Assembly: GCA_023433945.1 (NCBI GenBank) | Contig: JAEYTP010000036.1 | Coordinates: 1 to 32,826 of the forward strand | DNA from: Bacillota bacterium | Lineage (GTDB): Bacteria; Bacillota; Clostridia; Acetivibrionales; DSM-1351 | DNA: 32,826 nt | Direction of reading: 5' to 3' | Part shown: piece after piece, positions 8,280 through 16,775 of the stretch | How positions within the stretch are numbered: the first letter of the stretch is position 1 | Layout of the letters: every line of letters begins with the position of its first letter | Position numbers and translations under genes: made by a program | Notes under the pieces: model-generated | Seen by the model: only the letters and a program-made list of their open reading frames with translations | Databases searched by the model: none | What the model was told of the DNA's origin: nothing

Positions 8280-8492
8280 ATGAAGGTTGTATATTGTTAT
8301 GACTGTAATCAAAAATTGTATAACGATGAGATAGCCTTAAATTTAAAGTTATTGGGAAAATATATCGGCAAATTTCGATGTGGCTGTTGTTTGTCTACAA
8401 CCCTTGGTTGTGACAGGGGGGAATTGGTAAATTGGATGAACTATTATAAGAACAGCGGTTGCATCTTGTTTCAAGCAATTTATACTGAATAG
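8280..8492 (+). CDS. Small Cys-rich (zinc-ribbon-like) protein, first gene of operon
   Basis: A 70-residue protein with seven cysteines: C6 and C9 as CxxC, then C34, C36, C37 (KFRCGCC), C44 and C61. The CxxC followed about 25 residues later by a second Cys pair resembles a zinc ribbon. The pattern is like small uncharacterised clostridial proteins (CxxCxxKLY, IALNLKLLGK, FRCxxC, then GCILF). It has no signal peptide or membrane segment. The ribosome site GGGAG (8263-8267) is 12 bases before ATG 8280. It is the promoter-proximal gene, 11 bases ahead of the DUF4832 gene, whose ribosome site overlaps its stop codon. The function is unknown. A regulatory or scaffolding role is conceivable but unsupported. 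Confidence 0.75.
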   Translation: MKVVYCYDCNQKLYNDEIALNLKLLGKYIGKFRCGCCLSTTLGCDRGELVNWMNYYKNSGCILFQAIYTE

Positions 8493-8503
8493 GGAGATAG
8501 ACT

Positions 8504-9832
8504 ATGTTAGAACGATTAACGATATATCCTGTAATGATAGATACTCTTCTTACTAACCCCGGTATTGGGTTTATTGCTGCTCCGGGTCTGATGAGAGATG
8601 AAGCTACGACGTGTGATAATAGAGGAAACATTGTTGATAAGTATAAATTTACAGAGGAAAGTAAAACTTGGAATCATCCGGACAGCAAAGTTTATTATTG
8701 CGGAGTCAGATGGAAGGATATGGAGCCAGAAAAAGGTAATTATAAATGGGGTGTATTAGAGGAAAAGCTTGATTATGCTAGAACTTTGGGCTGTACTGCA
8801 ATAGTAAGATGCTCCCCGTATGCACTTGCCGAAGAAGAGGATATACCCAAGTGGTTTAGGCGTGAGTGGCCGCACGAACCGGAATTTCCATTTTGGCGTG
8901 TGGACCCCAATGATTCACCCTATGCTGATTACTGGTCAGAGTTCATCCGTGAATTTGCTCAGCACTTTGACGGCCACCCAATCATAAGCTCGGTTGATAT
9001 GGCAATAGTGGGTGCGTGGGGAGAAGGCGGAGGAACCGAATTTGTAGATGAGGCTAAGATAAAACTCATTACCGATACATATATAGATAATTTTAAGACA
9101 ACACCATTACAGGCGTTACTACATGATCCAAAATCAGTTCGGATCATCAGAGACAGGAAAGAGACCATAGGATTTCGAGTGGATTGTCTTGGTGATATGG
9201 GAGGATTTCATGGTGAAGCATGGTCTCATATGCTGGACTTCTATCCGCAAAATATTTGTAATTTTCATATGGAAAAAGCATGGATGAAAGCACCGGTGGT
9301 TTTTGAAGCCTGCTGGCATATGAATGACTGGTTATTACAGGGGTGGGATATTGATTATATTATAGACGAATCATTAAAATGGCATATATCTTCTTTTAAT
9401 AGTAAAGGGACTACAGTACCACAGCCATGGAAGAAAAATGTGGAACGATGGCTTAATAAGATGGGATACCGTTTTGAATTAAGAAAATTCGAATGTGACT
9501 CCTGTGTAAAAAGAGGAGAGAACCTTCAAATCAGTGCGTTGTGGGCAAATGTTGGCGTTGCACCTATTTACCACAATTATCCTTTGGTAATAAGGTTGGT
9601 AAGCAAGGATCATATTGATACCTTACAAAGTAAGACAGACATCAGAAGCTGGTTGCCAGATATGGATATTTTGTGGGAAGAAACCTTTTCTATACCAATA
9701 GAATTACCGGCTGGGATATATGATCTGGAAATAGGAATTGAAACCGGTGTGCAAGAAATTGGGAATGTTAAACTTGCAATTGAAGGTGAACAAGATGGGT
9801 ACTATCATATGTGTAAAATCGAAATTAACTGA
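8504..9832 (+). CDS. DUF4832 protein with glycosidase-like TIM barrel
   Basis: A 442-residue cytoplasmic protein. It opens with NPGIGFI (18-24), the family's typical start. A barrel follows with VRWKDMEPEKGNYKW (68-82), PYALAEEEDIPKWF, VGAWGEGG (169-176) and APVVFEACW (263-271). A beta-sandwich of the DUF4832 type then begins at about residue 320 (YRFELRKFECDSC, then LWANVGVAPIYHNYPLVIRL). In clan GH-A glycosidases the catalytic pair lies on strands 4 and 7. E174 and E268 sit in matching settings and are the inferred catalytic pair, although activity of this family is not firmly established. The ribosome site AGGGAG precedes ATG 8504. It is paralogous to the protein encoded at 11146-12231. 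Confidence 0.85.
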   Translation: MLERLTIYPVMIDTLLTNPGIGFIAAPGLMRDEATTCDNRGNIVDKYKFTEESKTWNHPDSKVYYCGVRWKDMEPEKGNYKWGVLEEKLDYARTLGCTAIVRCSPYALAEEEDIPKWFRREWPHEPEFPFWRVDPNDSPYADYWSEFIREFAQHFDGHPIISSVDMAIVGAWGEGGGTEFVDEAKIKLITDTYIDNFKTTPLQALLHDPKSVRIIRDRKETIGFRVDCLGDMGGFHGEAWSHMLDFYPQNICNFHMEKAWMKAPVVFEACWHMNDWLLQGWDIDYIIDESLKWHISSFNSKGTTVPQPWKKNVERWLNKMGYRFELRKFECDSCVKRGENLQISALWANVGVAPIYHNYPLVIRLVSKDHIDTLQSKTDIRSWLPDMDILWEETFSIPIELPAGIYDLEIGIETGVQEIGNVKLAIEGEQDGYYHMCKIEIN

Positions 9833-9849
9833 TGAGGAGCTAAGTCGAT

Positions 9850-11133
9850 ATGAAAAAATATACATTTAATGAATGTGTGAGGTATTGCGGTTTTGATAAT
9901 CTGCCTGAGGGTTTAGAAAAATATTATGCTTCATATACCGGTACGAGTGAAAAATACGTTATAGATCGAATTTTTATGGACGAAGTATTTAAACGATTTG
10001 CTGTTCCAGCAAATCAACAGAGGCGATTGATTGATGCAGCTAAGGCTATAGAAAACGATAGTATATTATTTTATTTTACCAAATTTTTGATCTGGGATAT
10101 GTGCTCAGCAAGAAATCGATGCGATGCGGATAATTATAATAACTTGGTGCCTTCTTGTTTACCTGAGCATAAAGAAATATATTCTTTTCTGTTGTTGCTT
10201 GGCTGTGTGGTACCTTCCATGACTATGTTACAGCAACGAGGAGTTCCCGAAGAATATTATAAGGATATACCTTTCCGACCAATGGAAAAGCAATTTCTTA
10301 AATTAGTTAACAACAATGATGAAAAGGTAAGTAGTTTTCCATGGGACATGAATTTTTATACCTGCTCCATTTTCTTATTTGATCGGTTTTTATTCATACC
10401 ATACGTGTTTGGAGATTCCTTTAAAATGTTTCGAAATCGCAGTAATGGAAAAGTAGTTGCTTTACGTGATGCCGGTGAGGAATTCCGAAGAGATGGTCAG
10501 GTAAATGGTATTAACGGAGTATATGATCAGACTGGTAAATTCTGTGCCACTTGGTGTGAAAAGGATGATATCATTACGGCTAATCCAATAAACCCTATGG
10601 GATTCGTTGAACAAACTCCGGTTTCTATTGATAAAAAGGAGTGGGATCTTGTACTTGATAAAAACGATATTCTATTGGCACTGCATGTTCCATCCGGAGC
10701 TGGATATAATCCAGAGAGATTAAAAAATTCTATGGAACTTGCACTTGAATTTTATAAAAGATACTTTCCTGAATTACCAATCAAAGGTTTCTGGAGTGAA
10801 AGCTGGCTTTATGACCCAAGATTGTCCTTAATTCTAGATAGTGAAAGTAATATTGTCAAGGTTCAGAGACAATTTTATCTGTATCCGATTAATGAAGGGG
10901 ATGGAATGCTTCGATATGAGGTGTTTGGTGATAGGAAAGCGGAACCCGAAAAGCTAGAACTTAAGACCACACTTCAGAAAGCGGCAGTAGCCTATATGAA
11001 AAAAGGTGGACGTTTTAACACCATGAGTATGATTGTTCTCAAGGAGGAAGTACAAAAGGTTAACCAAATGCCATATATAACGAATGCCGATATTGAGAAG
11101 TTTTTGAAGGTGGTTGACAGCCATATCAAATAA
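9850..11133 (+). CDS. Acyltransferase-like protein (NAT_N plus GNAT-like C-terminal domain)
   Basis: A 427-residue protein that resembles the clostridial family annotated as acyltransferase domain protein, with an N-terminal helical domain (about 1-150) and a GNAT-like C-terminal domain. Recognisable stretches are MEKQFLKLVNNNDEKVSSFP, FRRDGQVNG and NPINPMGFVEQTPVSIDKKE. Next come ILLALHVPSGAGY, YFPELPIKGFWSESWLYDP and VQRQFYLYP. No signal peptide or membrane segment is seen. GAGGAG lies just before ATG 9850, 17 bases after the previous stop. The acyl donor and acceptor are unknown. A sugar or sugar amine is suggested only by the neighbours. The family call rests on memory of these motifs and would need a profile search. 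Confidence 0.7.
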   Translation: MKKYTFNECVRYCGFDNLPEGLEKYYASYTGTSEKYVIDRIFMDEVFKRFAVPANQQRRLIDAAKAIENDSILFYFTKFLIWDMCSARNRCDADNYNNLVPSCLPEHKEIYSFLLLLGCVVPSMTMLQQRGVPEEYYKDIPFRPMEKQFLKLVNNNDEKVSSFPWDMNFYTCSIFLFDRFLFIPYVFGDSFKMFRNRSNGKVVALRDAGEEFRRDGQVNGINGVYDQTGKFCATWCEKDDIITANPINPMGFVEQTPVSIDKKEWDLVLDKNDILLALHVPSGAGYNPERLKNSMELALEFYKRYFPELPIKGFWSESWLYDPRLSLILDSESNIVKVQRQFYLYPINEGDGMLRYEVFGDRKAEPEKLELKTTLQKAAVAYMKKGGRFNTMSMIVLKEEVQKVNQMPYITNADIEKFLKVVDSHIK

Positions 11134-11145
11134 GGAGGATACTTT

Positions 11146-12231
11146 GTGGGCAGATATTCATTTGATAATTATAGTCCTTATGCATCGTATACAATTCGCC
11201 CGAAACCTTCGAAAAATTCTCCTGATAATATAGGACGTGGTCAGGTGACTTATTTGGATTATTCTTGGGAGGAATTAGAGAAAGACAGAGGAGTATTTAG
11301 TATTGACAAAATTAGGGAAGCATTAGAAACAACATGGAACCCTGTACTTATCATACGACCAAAGACTCCCTCTTGGTTGAAAACTTTCTCTGTTGAAGAT
11401 TTTTCCGAATTAATTCGCCGAATTGGCAGTTATATCGAAAATGAGAAGTTTCTTGTAGGTGTAATCATTACATCCGTTGATGGTTCAACCAAAATATGGG
11501 ATGCTTTTATCGATGCTTTTAAGAACAATTGGCTTCTGGCCGACTTGCATGACAAAGATATGATTTGCTATCTTAAGATGAAAAACGTGAATTTTGGATT
11601 GACTGTATCATGCAATGAAAATAACTGGTTGGATTGTTGTGAGGCTTTTGCTAAATTTCAACTGCAAAATACCTGGGAGAAGGCTCCCATACTACTGCAG
11701 GATACTGGAATGGCGGCAGGAGAGCATACAGTAAGGGAAAGCCTAAAATGGCATGCCGGATTTTCTGATTTTGCATTGGATATCGGCTATAAATTTTTAC
11801 TGCGAAGGGTTACTTATCCAAAGAGGGTATCATCCAGTGGTGCACTCCCAATACGCTTTTGGTTTGTAAATAACGGAAGTGCATTATGCTATATGAAATT
11901 TGTACTAAAAATAAAACTAAAAAAGGAAACAAGGGAATACATAAGCACATTAAAAGTTGACAGGAAGGCATGGCAACTGGGTGATATTATCCATAACGAA
12001 ATAGTACAATTGCCTATTATAGAGCCTGGAAATTATTCCATACTTACTGGTATATTCTTTGATGATGATAATCCAATGAAGCTTAGTATAGAATCAGAAG
12101 AAGAGGATGGATTTTATGAGCTTGGAGAAATCAAAGTAGATATCCAAGACATGAATGAATTATTTCATAGCTGGAATGATTTTTATCCAGAAGGTTACTA
12201 TCCTTTGGAGGATCCCGAGTTGCCTAAATAA
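11146..12231 (+). CDS. Degenerate DUF4832-like protein lacking catalytic glutamates
   Basis: A 361-residue paralog of the DUF4832 protein two genes upstream. Matching blocks include YSWEELEKDRGVFSIDKI against VRWKDMEPEKGNYKWGVL. The block RESLKWHAG matches DESLKWHIS, and IGYKFLLRRVTYP matches MGYRFELRKFECD ahead of a similar C-terminal sandwich. At the position of E174 it has Asp (D112 in TSVDGST), and at E268 it has Gln (Q185 in KAPILLQDTG). The barrel is also about 80 residues shorter. It is therefore probably a non-catalytic partner or binding protein. The start is GTG 11146, fixed by AAGGAGG ending 9 bases upstream, after a 12-base gap from the acyltransferase gene. The alignment was made by eye. 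Confidence 0.72.
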   Translation: MGRYSFDNYSPYASYTIRPKPSKNSPDNIGRGQVTYLDYSWEELEKDRGVFSIDKIREALETTWNPVLIIRPKTPSWLKTFSVEDFSELIRRIGSYIENEKFLVGVIITSVDGSTKIWDAFIDAFKNNWLLADLHDKDMICYLKMKNVNFGLTVSCNENNWLDCCEAFAKFQLQNTWEKAPILLQDTGMAAGEHTVRESLKWHAGFSDFALDIGYKFLLRRVTYPKRVSSSGALPIRFWFVNNGSALCYMKFVLKIKLKKETREYISTLKVDRKAWQLGDIIHNEIVQLPIIEPGNYSILTGIFFDDDNPMKLSIESEEEDGFYELGEIKVDIQDMNELFHSWNDFYPEGYYPLEDPELPK

Positions 12232-12234
12232 AAT

Positions 12235-13557
12235 ATGTTCTCAAAAATATACCATAAGGTTAACCGATTATTCTTTTATAATAATGAACTAACACAACAT
12301 AATTATAGATTAAGCCGGATTATGATAATATTATCCGGACCGACAGCCGGGATTATAAATACCCTGACCGCTGGCTCCTTTTTTATAGGATTTTTAGTAT
12401 ATCTGGGAGCATCAACGCAATACTGTGCCATCATAGGTGCGATACCCCAGCTTGGATGTCTCCTACAGATGTTTTCGCCCTACATATTTGAGCGATTAAA
12501 ACACCGAAAATTATTGATATGTATTTGCTGCTTTTTATTTCGATTTTCTGTTGGAACCGTAATTTTTGTTCCTTATCTAGTTGAGGAAAAGGGTGCGAGG
12601 CTGATTTGGATTATGGTCATCTACACTCTTAGCTATTTGATTGCTGGATTTGTTACACCCGGATTGAGCCAGTGGTATCTGAGTGTCGCGCCACATCAGA
12701 ATCGAGGCAGATTTCTTGCTATTAAGGATATCGCTTCTATGTTCTGTGTATCGATTGTGTCGATTACAATTGGACGTATGATGGATCATTATAAGTTCAT
12801 CGAAAAGGCATTGACAGGCTTCACCATTATGTTTGGAATTGCGTTAATCCTATCGGTACTTGATTTTATTCTTATTTCACAGATTGAGGAACCGATAGTA
12901 CAGAAAGAAACGGTAAAACAGAGTCTTTGGTATTTGATACGGATCCCAATGCAAGATAAAAAATTCCGAAAAATCATTATATTTTTAAGCCTTTGGAGTT
13001 TTGCTATACAATTTTCTATATCGTTTATACCAGTATATATGTTATCAATACTGAATATGAGTTATTCCTATATCTCCCAAGTTGCAGTGATTGGTAATAT
13101 GATGGGGATGGTTTCAATACTCCTTTGGGGACGCCTAGCAGATAAAACCTCCTGGTTTCATCTGCTCAAGATAAGCGGCTTCATAATCCTTTTATGCTAT
13201 CTAGGATGGGTATTTGTTACGCCAGGAAATGCAATGGTACTGGTTTTTATATTGCAGGTATCCCTTGCCTGCTGTAATGGTGCATTTCAAATGGCATCTA
13301 GTAATTTGCAGTTTTATTTAGCACCATCCTTGGGAAAAACTGCTTATCTTGGAGTAACCTCTGCCATCGCATGTGTGATTAGCTTTGTAGGTGTGATGAT
13401 GGGCTCAGTGATATACAAGCAACTTCAAGGAGCTGAAATTAGATTATATCTATTTAAGATAACAAATATACAAACTATTTTTCTTACTACAGGAATTTTG
13501 TTGACAATTGCCTTTATGTATGTCAGAAGGCAACAACATTTCAAAAATTATAAATAA
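12235..13557 (+). CDS. MFS transporter
   Basis: A 440-residue major facilitator superfamily protein with about twelve hydrophobic segments. Examples are FFIGFLVYLGASTQY, LLICICCFLFRFSVGTVIFV and, in the second half, VMMGSVIY. The loop between segments 2 and 3 reads FERLKHRK, and the second half carries WGRLADKTSW, the diluted MFS GxxxDR-like motif. A central cytoplasmic loop with EEPIVQKETVKQ separates the halves. It starts only 3 bases after the preceding stop and lacks a strong ribosome site at normal distance (GGAGG at 12207-12211 is too far). Translation is probably coupled to the gene upstream. It is the only transporter of this operon, so it likely imports the pathway substrate or exports a product. 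Confidence 0.88.
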   Translation: MFSKIYHKVNRLFFYNNELTQHNYRLSRIMIILSGPTAGIINTLTAGSFFIGFLVYLGASTQYCAIIGAIPQLGCLLQMFSPYIFERLKHRKLLICICCFLFRFSVGTVIFVPYLVEEKGARLIWIMVIYTLSYLIAGFVTPGLSQWYLSVAPHQNRGRFLAIKDIASMFCVSIVSITIGRMMDHYKFIEKALTGFTIMFGIALILSVLDFILISQIEEPIVQKETVKQSLWYLIRIPMQDKKFRKIIIFLSLWSFAIQFSISFIPVYMLSILNMSYSYISQVAVIGNMMGMVSILLWGRLADKTSWFHLLKISGFIILLCYLGWVFVTPGNAMVLVFILQVSLACCNGAFQMASSNLQFYLAPSLGKTAYLGVTSAIACVISFVGVMMGSVIYKQLQGAEIRLYLFKITNIQTIFLTTGILLTIAFMYVRRQQHFKNYK

Positions 13558-13572
13558 CAGGAGGTCATGAAT

Positions 13573-14829
13573 ATGAAATTAGCATTAATTGGCGCAGGAC
13601 AGCGAGGTATGATTTATTCAGAATATGCATTTCACTCTAATAGGTCCGAAATTGTAGCAATTGTAGAACCGAATGAGAGCAGAAGAAAAAATGCCGCTGA
13701 TAAACTTAAAATTTCAGTCGATAGACAATATAACACAACGGAGGAATTCTTTGCTCAAGGGAAAATATGCGATGCGGTTATTATAGCATCTATGGACAGG
13801 GACCATTATAAACAGGCAATGGCAGCCTTGGATTTGGGTTACGACATTCTACTTGAAAAACCAATTTCACCAAATCCTAAGGAAACCCTGGAAATTCAGG
13901 AGAAAGCGGATAGGAAGGGCTGTAAAGTAGTTGTGTGTCATGTTCTTCGGTATACCAACTTTTTCAGTAAGATTAAAGAGATTATTGATAGTGGGGAGAT
14001 TGGCAAGGTAGTCAGTATTCAACATAATGAGAATATTGGTAATTTCCATATTGCACATTCCTTTGTAAGAGGAAACTGGAGACGAAGTGATTTATCAAGT
14101 CCTTTGATTATGCAGAAGTCCTGCCATGACATGGATATCCTTACATGGCTAGCAGGAAGTGAAACGAAGCGGATATCCTCATTTGGAAGTTTAAATTATT
14201 TCAAGGAAGAAAATGCACCGGAAAATAGTTCTGACCGCTGTCTGACTTGTAAAGTGGCAGATGATTGCAGATTTAATGCATTAAAAGTTTATCTGCCTGT
14301 ATGCGGAGACTGGCCAGCAACATTAATTACACAGGATCAGTCAGAGGAAGGAATTAAGAAGGCTTTGATGGAGAGTCCTTATGGACGTTGTGTATATCGC
14401 TGCGATAATGACGTTTGCGATAATCAGGTAGCCTTAATCGAATTTAAAAACGGAGTGACGGTGAGCTTCAACTTAAGCGGATTTACCAATAAGATGAATC
14501 GTACTATAAAGATAATGTGTGAAGACGGTGAGATTCGTGGTGATGATTCCGCTAATATTATAGAAGTTACAAGATTTGCTTCAAATCAGGTAGAAGAGTA
14601 CAAACAGAAAGTAATTCATCCGGAAGTAGTGGCTAGCGGACATAGTGGCGGAGATGCCTTATTGATGGATGATTTTCTTGATTTGCTTGAGAAGAATGAT
14701 AATAACAGTAGATCCTCTATCAAACAATCGGTAGAAAGCCACATCATGGCATATGCTGCTGAGCTGTCTAGGACTACAGGAAGGATCATTGATATGGATA
14801 AATTAAAGGAACAGTTACATAACTCATAA
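13573..14829 (+). CDS. Gfo/Idh/MocA-family oxidoreductase with Cys cluster
   Basis: A 418-residue NAD(P)-dependent sugar oxidoreductase-type protein. The Rossmann motif LIGAGQRG lies at residues 5-12, the family EKP at 95-97 and a catalytic-type H185-D-M-D188. An insertion after the EKP half carries Cys 223, 226, 232, 273, 277 and 282 (RCLTCKVADDC and GRCVYRCDNDVC), which could hold zinc or an iron-sulfur cluster. Two ATGs compete. ATG 13567 is only 2 bases from AGGAGG (13559-13564), while ATG 13573 is 8 bases away and matches the paralog's start, so 13573 is chosen. It is the last gene of the LacI-controlled operon. The paralog at 23027-24286 is clearly related. The substrate is unknown. Confidence 0.88.
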   Translation: MKLALIGAGQRGMIYSEYAFHSNRSEIVAIVEPNESRRKNAADKLKISVDRQYNTTEEFFAQGKICDAVIIASMDRDHYKQAMAALDLGYDILLEKPISPNPKETLEIQEKADRKGCKVVVCHVLRYTNFFSKIKEIIDSGEIGKVVSIQHNENIGNFHIAHSFVRGNWRRSDLSSPLIMQKSCHDMDILTWLAGSETKRISSFGSLNYFKEENAPENSSDRCLTCKVADDCRFNALKVYLPVCGDWPATLITQDQSEEGIKKALMESPYGRCVYRCDNDVCDNQVALIEFKNGVTVSFNLSGFTNKMNRTIKIMCEDGEIRGDDSANIIEVTRFASNQVEEYKQKVIHPEVVASGHSGGDALLMDDFLDLLEKNDNNSRSSIKQSVESHIMAYAAELSRTTGRIIDMDKLKEQLHNS

Positions 14830-14859
14830 TGTAAGTAAAAAGTGGTGAGGACCAAGATC

Positions 14860-14898
14860 AAACGTTTATTGACTTTATGTAACATATTAAGCTAATAT
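14860..14898 (+). promoter_or_regulatory. Promoter and adjoining palindrome before the sensor kinase
   Basis: TTGACT (14869-14874), an 18-base spacer and TAATAT (14893-14898) form a plausible sigma-A promoter. The palindrome AAACGTTT (14860-14867) abuts the -35. Its central CG is typical of LacI/CcpA-type operators, but it lacks the full cre consensus. No terminator was found between the Gfo/Idh gene and this promoter. Confidence 0.45.
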
Positions 14899-14990
14899 AG
14901 TATGTGTTGCATCTATTTTATAGTAAAGTAAAATAGTATCAGACGTCCTATCATGATGCTACATTCTTTTATAATAGGGGTGAATATTTA

Positions 14991-16775
14991 GTGTTCTTTA
15001 GAAAAATGCAGATTAGGTATCAGATGCTGTCTATTGCGATTCTAACAATATTTAGCCTTGGACTTATTGTTTTGGTTGCTTATTACCAAACATCGGATAT
15101 TATTATCAAGAAAAATAAAGAATACACTTCCGATATGTTTCTACAAGTTAACGAAACCATCAATTCAAATTGTGAGCAGATTGACAAGATAGCTATGAGC
15201 GTAGCATATGATATGGTTATACAAGATTATCTAACAGCGAATGATTACGATGAAAAACTTACCTTGGTCCCGCTTCTTGATAATCTTTTTAGAAACATTA
15301 CATACCTCAGAGAGGGCATTATGGATATTGTGGTAATTGGTGAACCCGGTAATTCATATTCTATGAAAGGCAGCACCGATTTTGTTAATAATTATAAATC
15401 CTTAATTGAAACTCACAATAAGCCAAGCTATATAGGTATTGAGAAATTGAACAGCGGGATATATGAGGATAAAATGTGCTTTGTAGTTGGCATGCCAGTA
15501 TATTCAACTAACCCAGACAAGTTTTCGCAAAACAGTATAGGAGTTATTGCCCTTGTATTAAACTACAATATCTTTGATTCGAGTATTGAAAAAATCAATA
15601 AAACACCTATTAAATATTATTTATTGGATAGTAAATTTAGTATTATAGCTAATAATGATAACAAGGACAATGGAACAAGGTTTGATCTACTGAAATATGA
15701 TGAAATAGTAAAAAATACACAAACAGTAATTCCTATAGATGGAAAAAAAAGCATTGTCCAAACAATAGCGTTAGAGAGTATTAATGGTAGTATCATCAGT
15801 ATAACACCACAAGCAAGCCTGCTTCAGGAGCTGTATAACTTACGAGAAAAAATATTGATGGTATTTGTCATAGCGCTTGCTTTAATCTCTATACCCTTTT
15901 TCATTACATTAAACAATATATTGCAGCCCATAAAGAAATTAATGGATTTTATGGTAAGCATAAGTTCTGGTAATTTGAAAGATCTTAAGAAGAGAATATC
16001 TATTCAGGGATATTCTGAAATGACCTTGTTGGCTAATGAACTAAACCAGCTGCTGGATGAAATTGACGGATTGACACGCCGACTTGTGGAGACAAGCTCT
16101 ACGCTCTATAGAGTAGAGCTTGAGAAGAAGCAATCAGAGTTAAGTTTTTTACAAAGTCAAATCAATCCTCATTTTTTGTACAATACTATTGAATCCATTA
16201 GAGCTTTAGCTTCAATTAAAGGTGTCAATGAGATTTGTGATATGACTAAAGCTTTGGGTAGAATACTCAGATATGGAGTTAAGGGGGCAGATGAGGTTAA
16301 GCTATCAGAGGAGCTGGATATTGTTAAGTATTATATTCAAATTCAGAAAATTAGATTCAAAGACAGGTTTGAAGTATATGAGTATGTATCACCAGCAACA
16401 CTGAATGCCATTGTTCCCAAAATGATTCTCCAGCCTTTGGTGGAAAATGCTATTTTTCATGGACTAGAACCAAGCATGAAAGAGGGGAGCTTAAAGATTT
16501 ATAGTGAAATAAACGAAAACAATATTATGATAATTTCTATTAAAGACAATGGTGTTGGCATAGCTATTGATGAATTAGAACGGACAAGGTATAAGCTAAC
16601 TAATACTGGTCTAGATAATCCTTTTCAAATCAGTTCAGGTATTGGCATCATAAATGTACACAATCGAATAAAGCTGAAGTATGGTAAAGAATTTGGCATA
16701 AGTATTAATAGCGAAGTAGGTATAGGAACTGAAGTCATAGTAAAGATTCCTGTTAGGAGAGATAACAATGTATAA
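14991..16775 (+). CDS. YesM-like sensor histidine kinase
   Basis: A 594-residue membrane sensor. TM segment 1 is at about 12-32, an extracellular domain (about 33-286) is probably Cache-like, and TM segment 2 is at about 287-305, followed by a HAMP-like stretch. The His_kinase domain has QINPHFLYNT, with the phosphoacceptor H394. The ATPase domain shows LVENAIFHG (N486), DNGVG (519-523) and SGIGIINVHNR. This is the layout of the YesM/LytS family, which in Firmicutes pairs with AraC-type regulators and governs ABC sugar importers. The start is GTG 14991, with AGGGGTG 8 bases upstream. It overlaps the response regulator by 8 bases. The ligand is probably the oligosaccharide carried by the importer downstream. 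Confidence 0.93.
   Translation: MFFRKMQIRYQMLSIAILTIFSLGLIVLVAYYQTSDIIIKKNKEYTSDMFLQVNETINSNCEQIDKIAMSVAYDMVIQDYLTANDYDEKLTLVPLLDNLFRNITYLREGIMDIVVIGEPGNSYSMKGSTDFVNNYKSLIETHNKPSYIGIEKLNSGIYEDKMCFVVGMPVYSTNPDKFSQNSIGVIALVLNYNIFDSSIEKINKTPIKYYLLDSKFSIIANNDNKDNGTRFDLLKYDEIVKNTQTVIPIDGKKSIVQTIALESINGSIISITPQASLLQELYNLREKILMVFVIALALISIPFFITLNNILQPIKKLMDFMVSISSGNLKDLKKRISIQGYSEMTLLANELNQLLDEIDGLTRRLVETSSTLYRVELEKKQSELSFLQSQINPHFLYNTIESIRALASIKGVNEICDMTKALGRILRYGVKGADEVKLSEELDIVKYYIQIQKIRFKDRFEVYEYVSPATLNAIVPKMILQPLVENAIFHGLEPSMKEGSLKIYSEINENNIMIISIKDNGVGIAIDELERTRYKLTNTGLDNPFQISSGIGIINVHNRIKLKYGKEFGISINSEVGIGTEVIVKIPVRRDNNV

Noticed and set aside
13573..14829. Calling the Gfo/Idh proteins GH109 alpha-N-acetylgalactosaminidases
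   Set aside because: The fold is shared and the GalNAc context is tempting, but the Cys insertion is unusual, no secretion signal is present and the GH109 motifs cannot be confirmed by eye. The general family name is kept.
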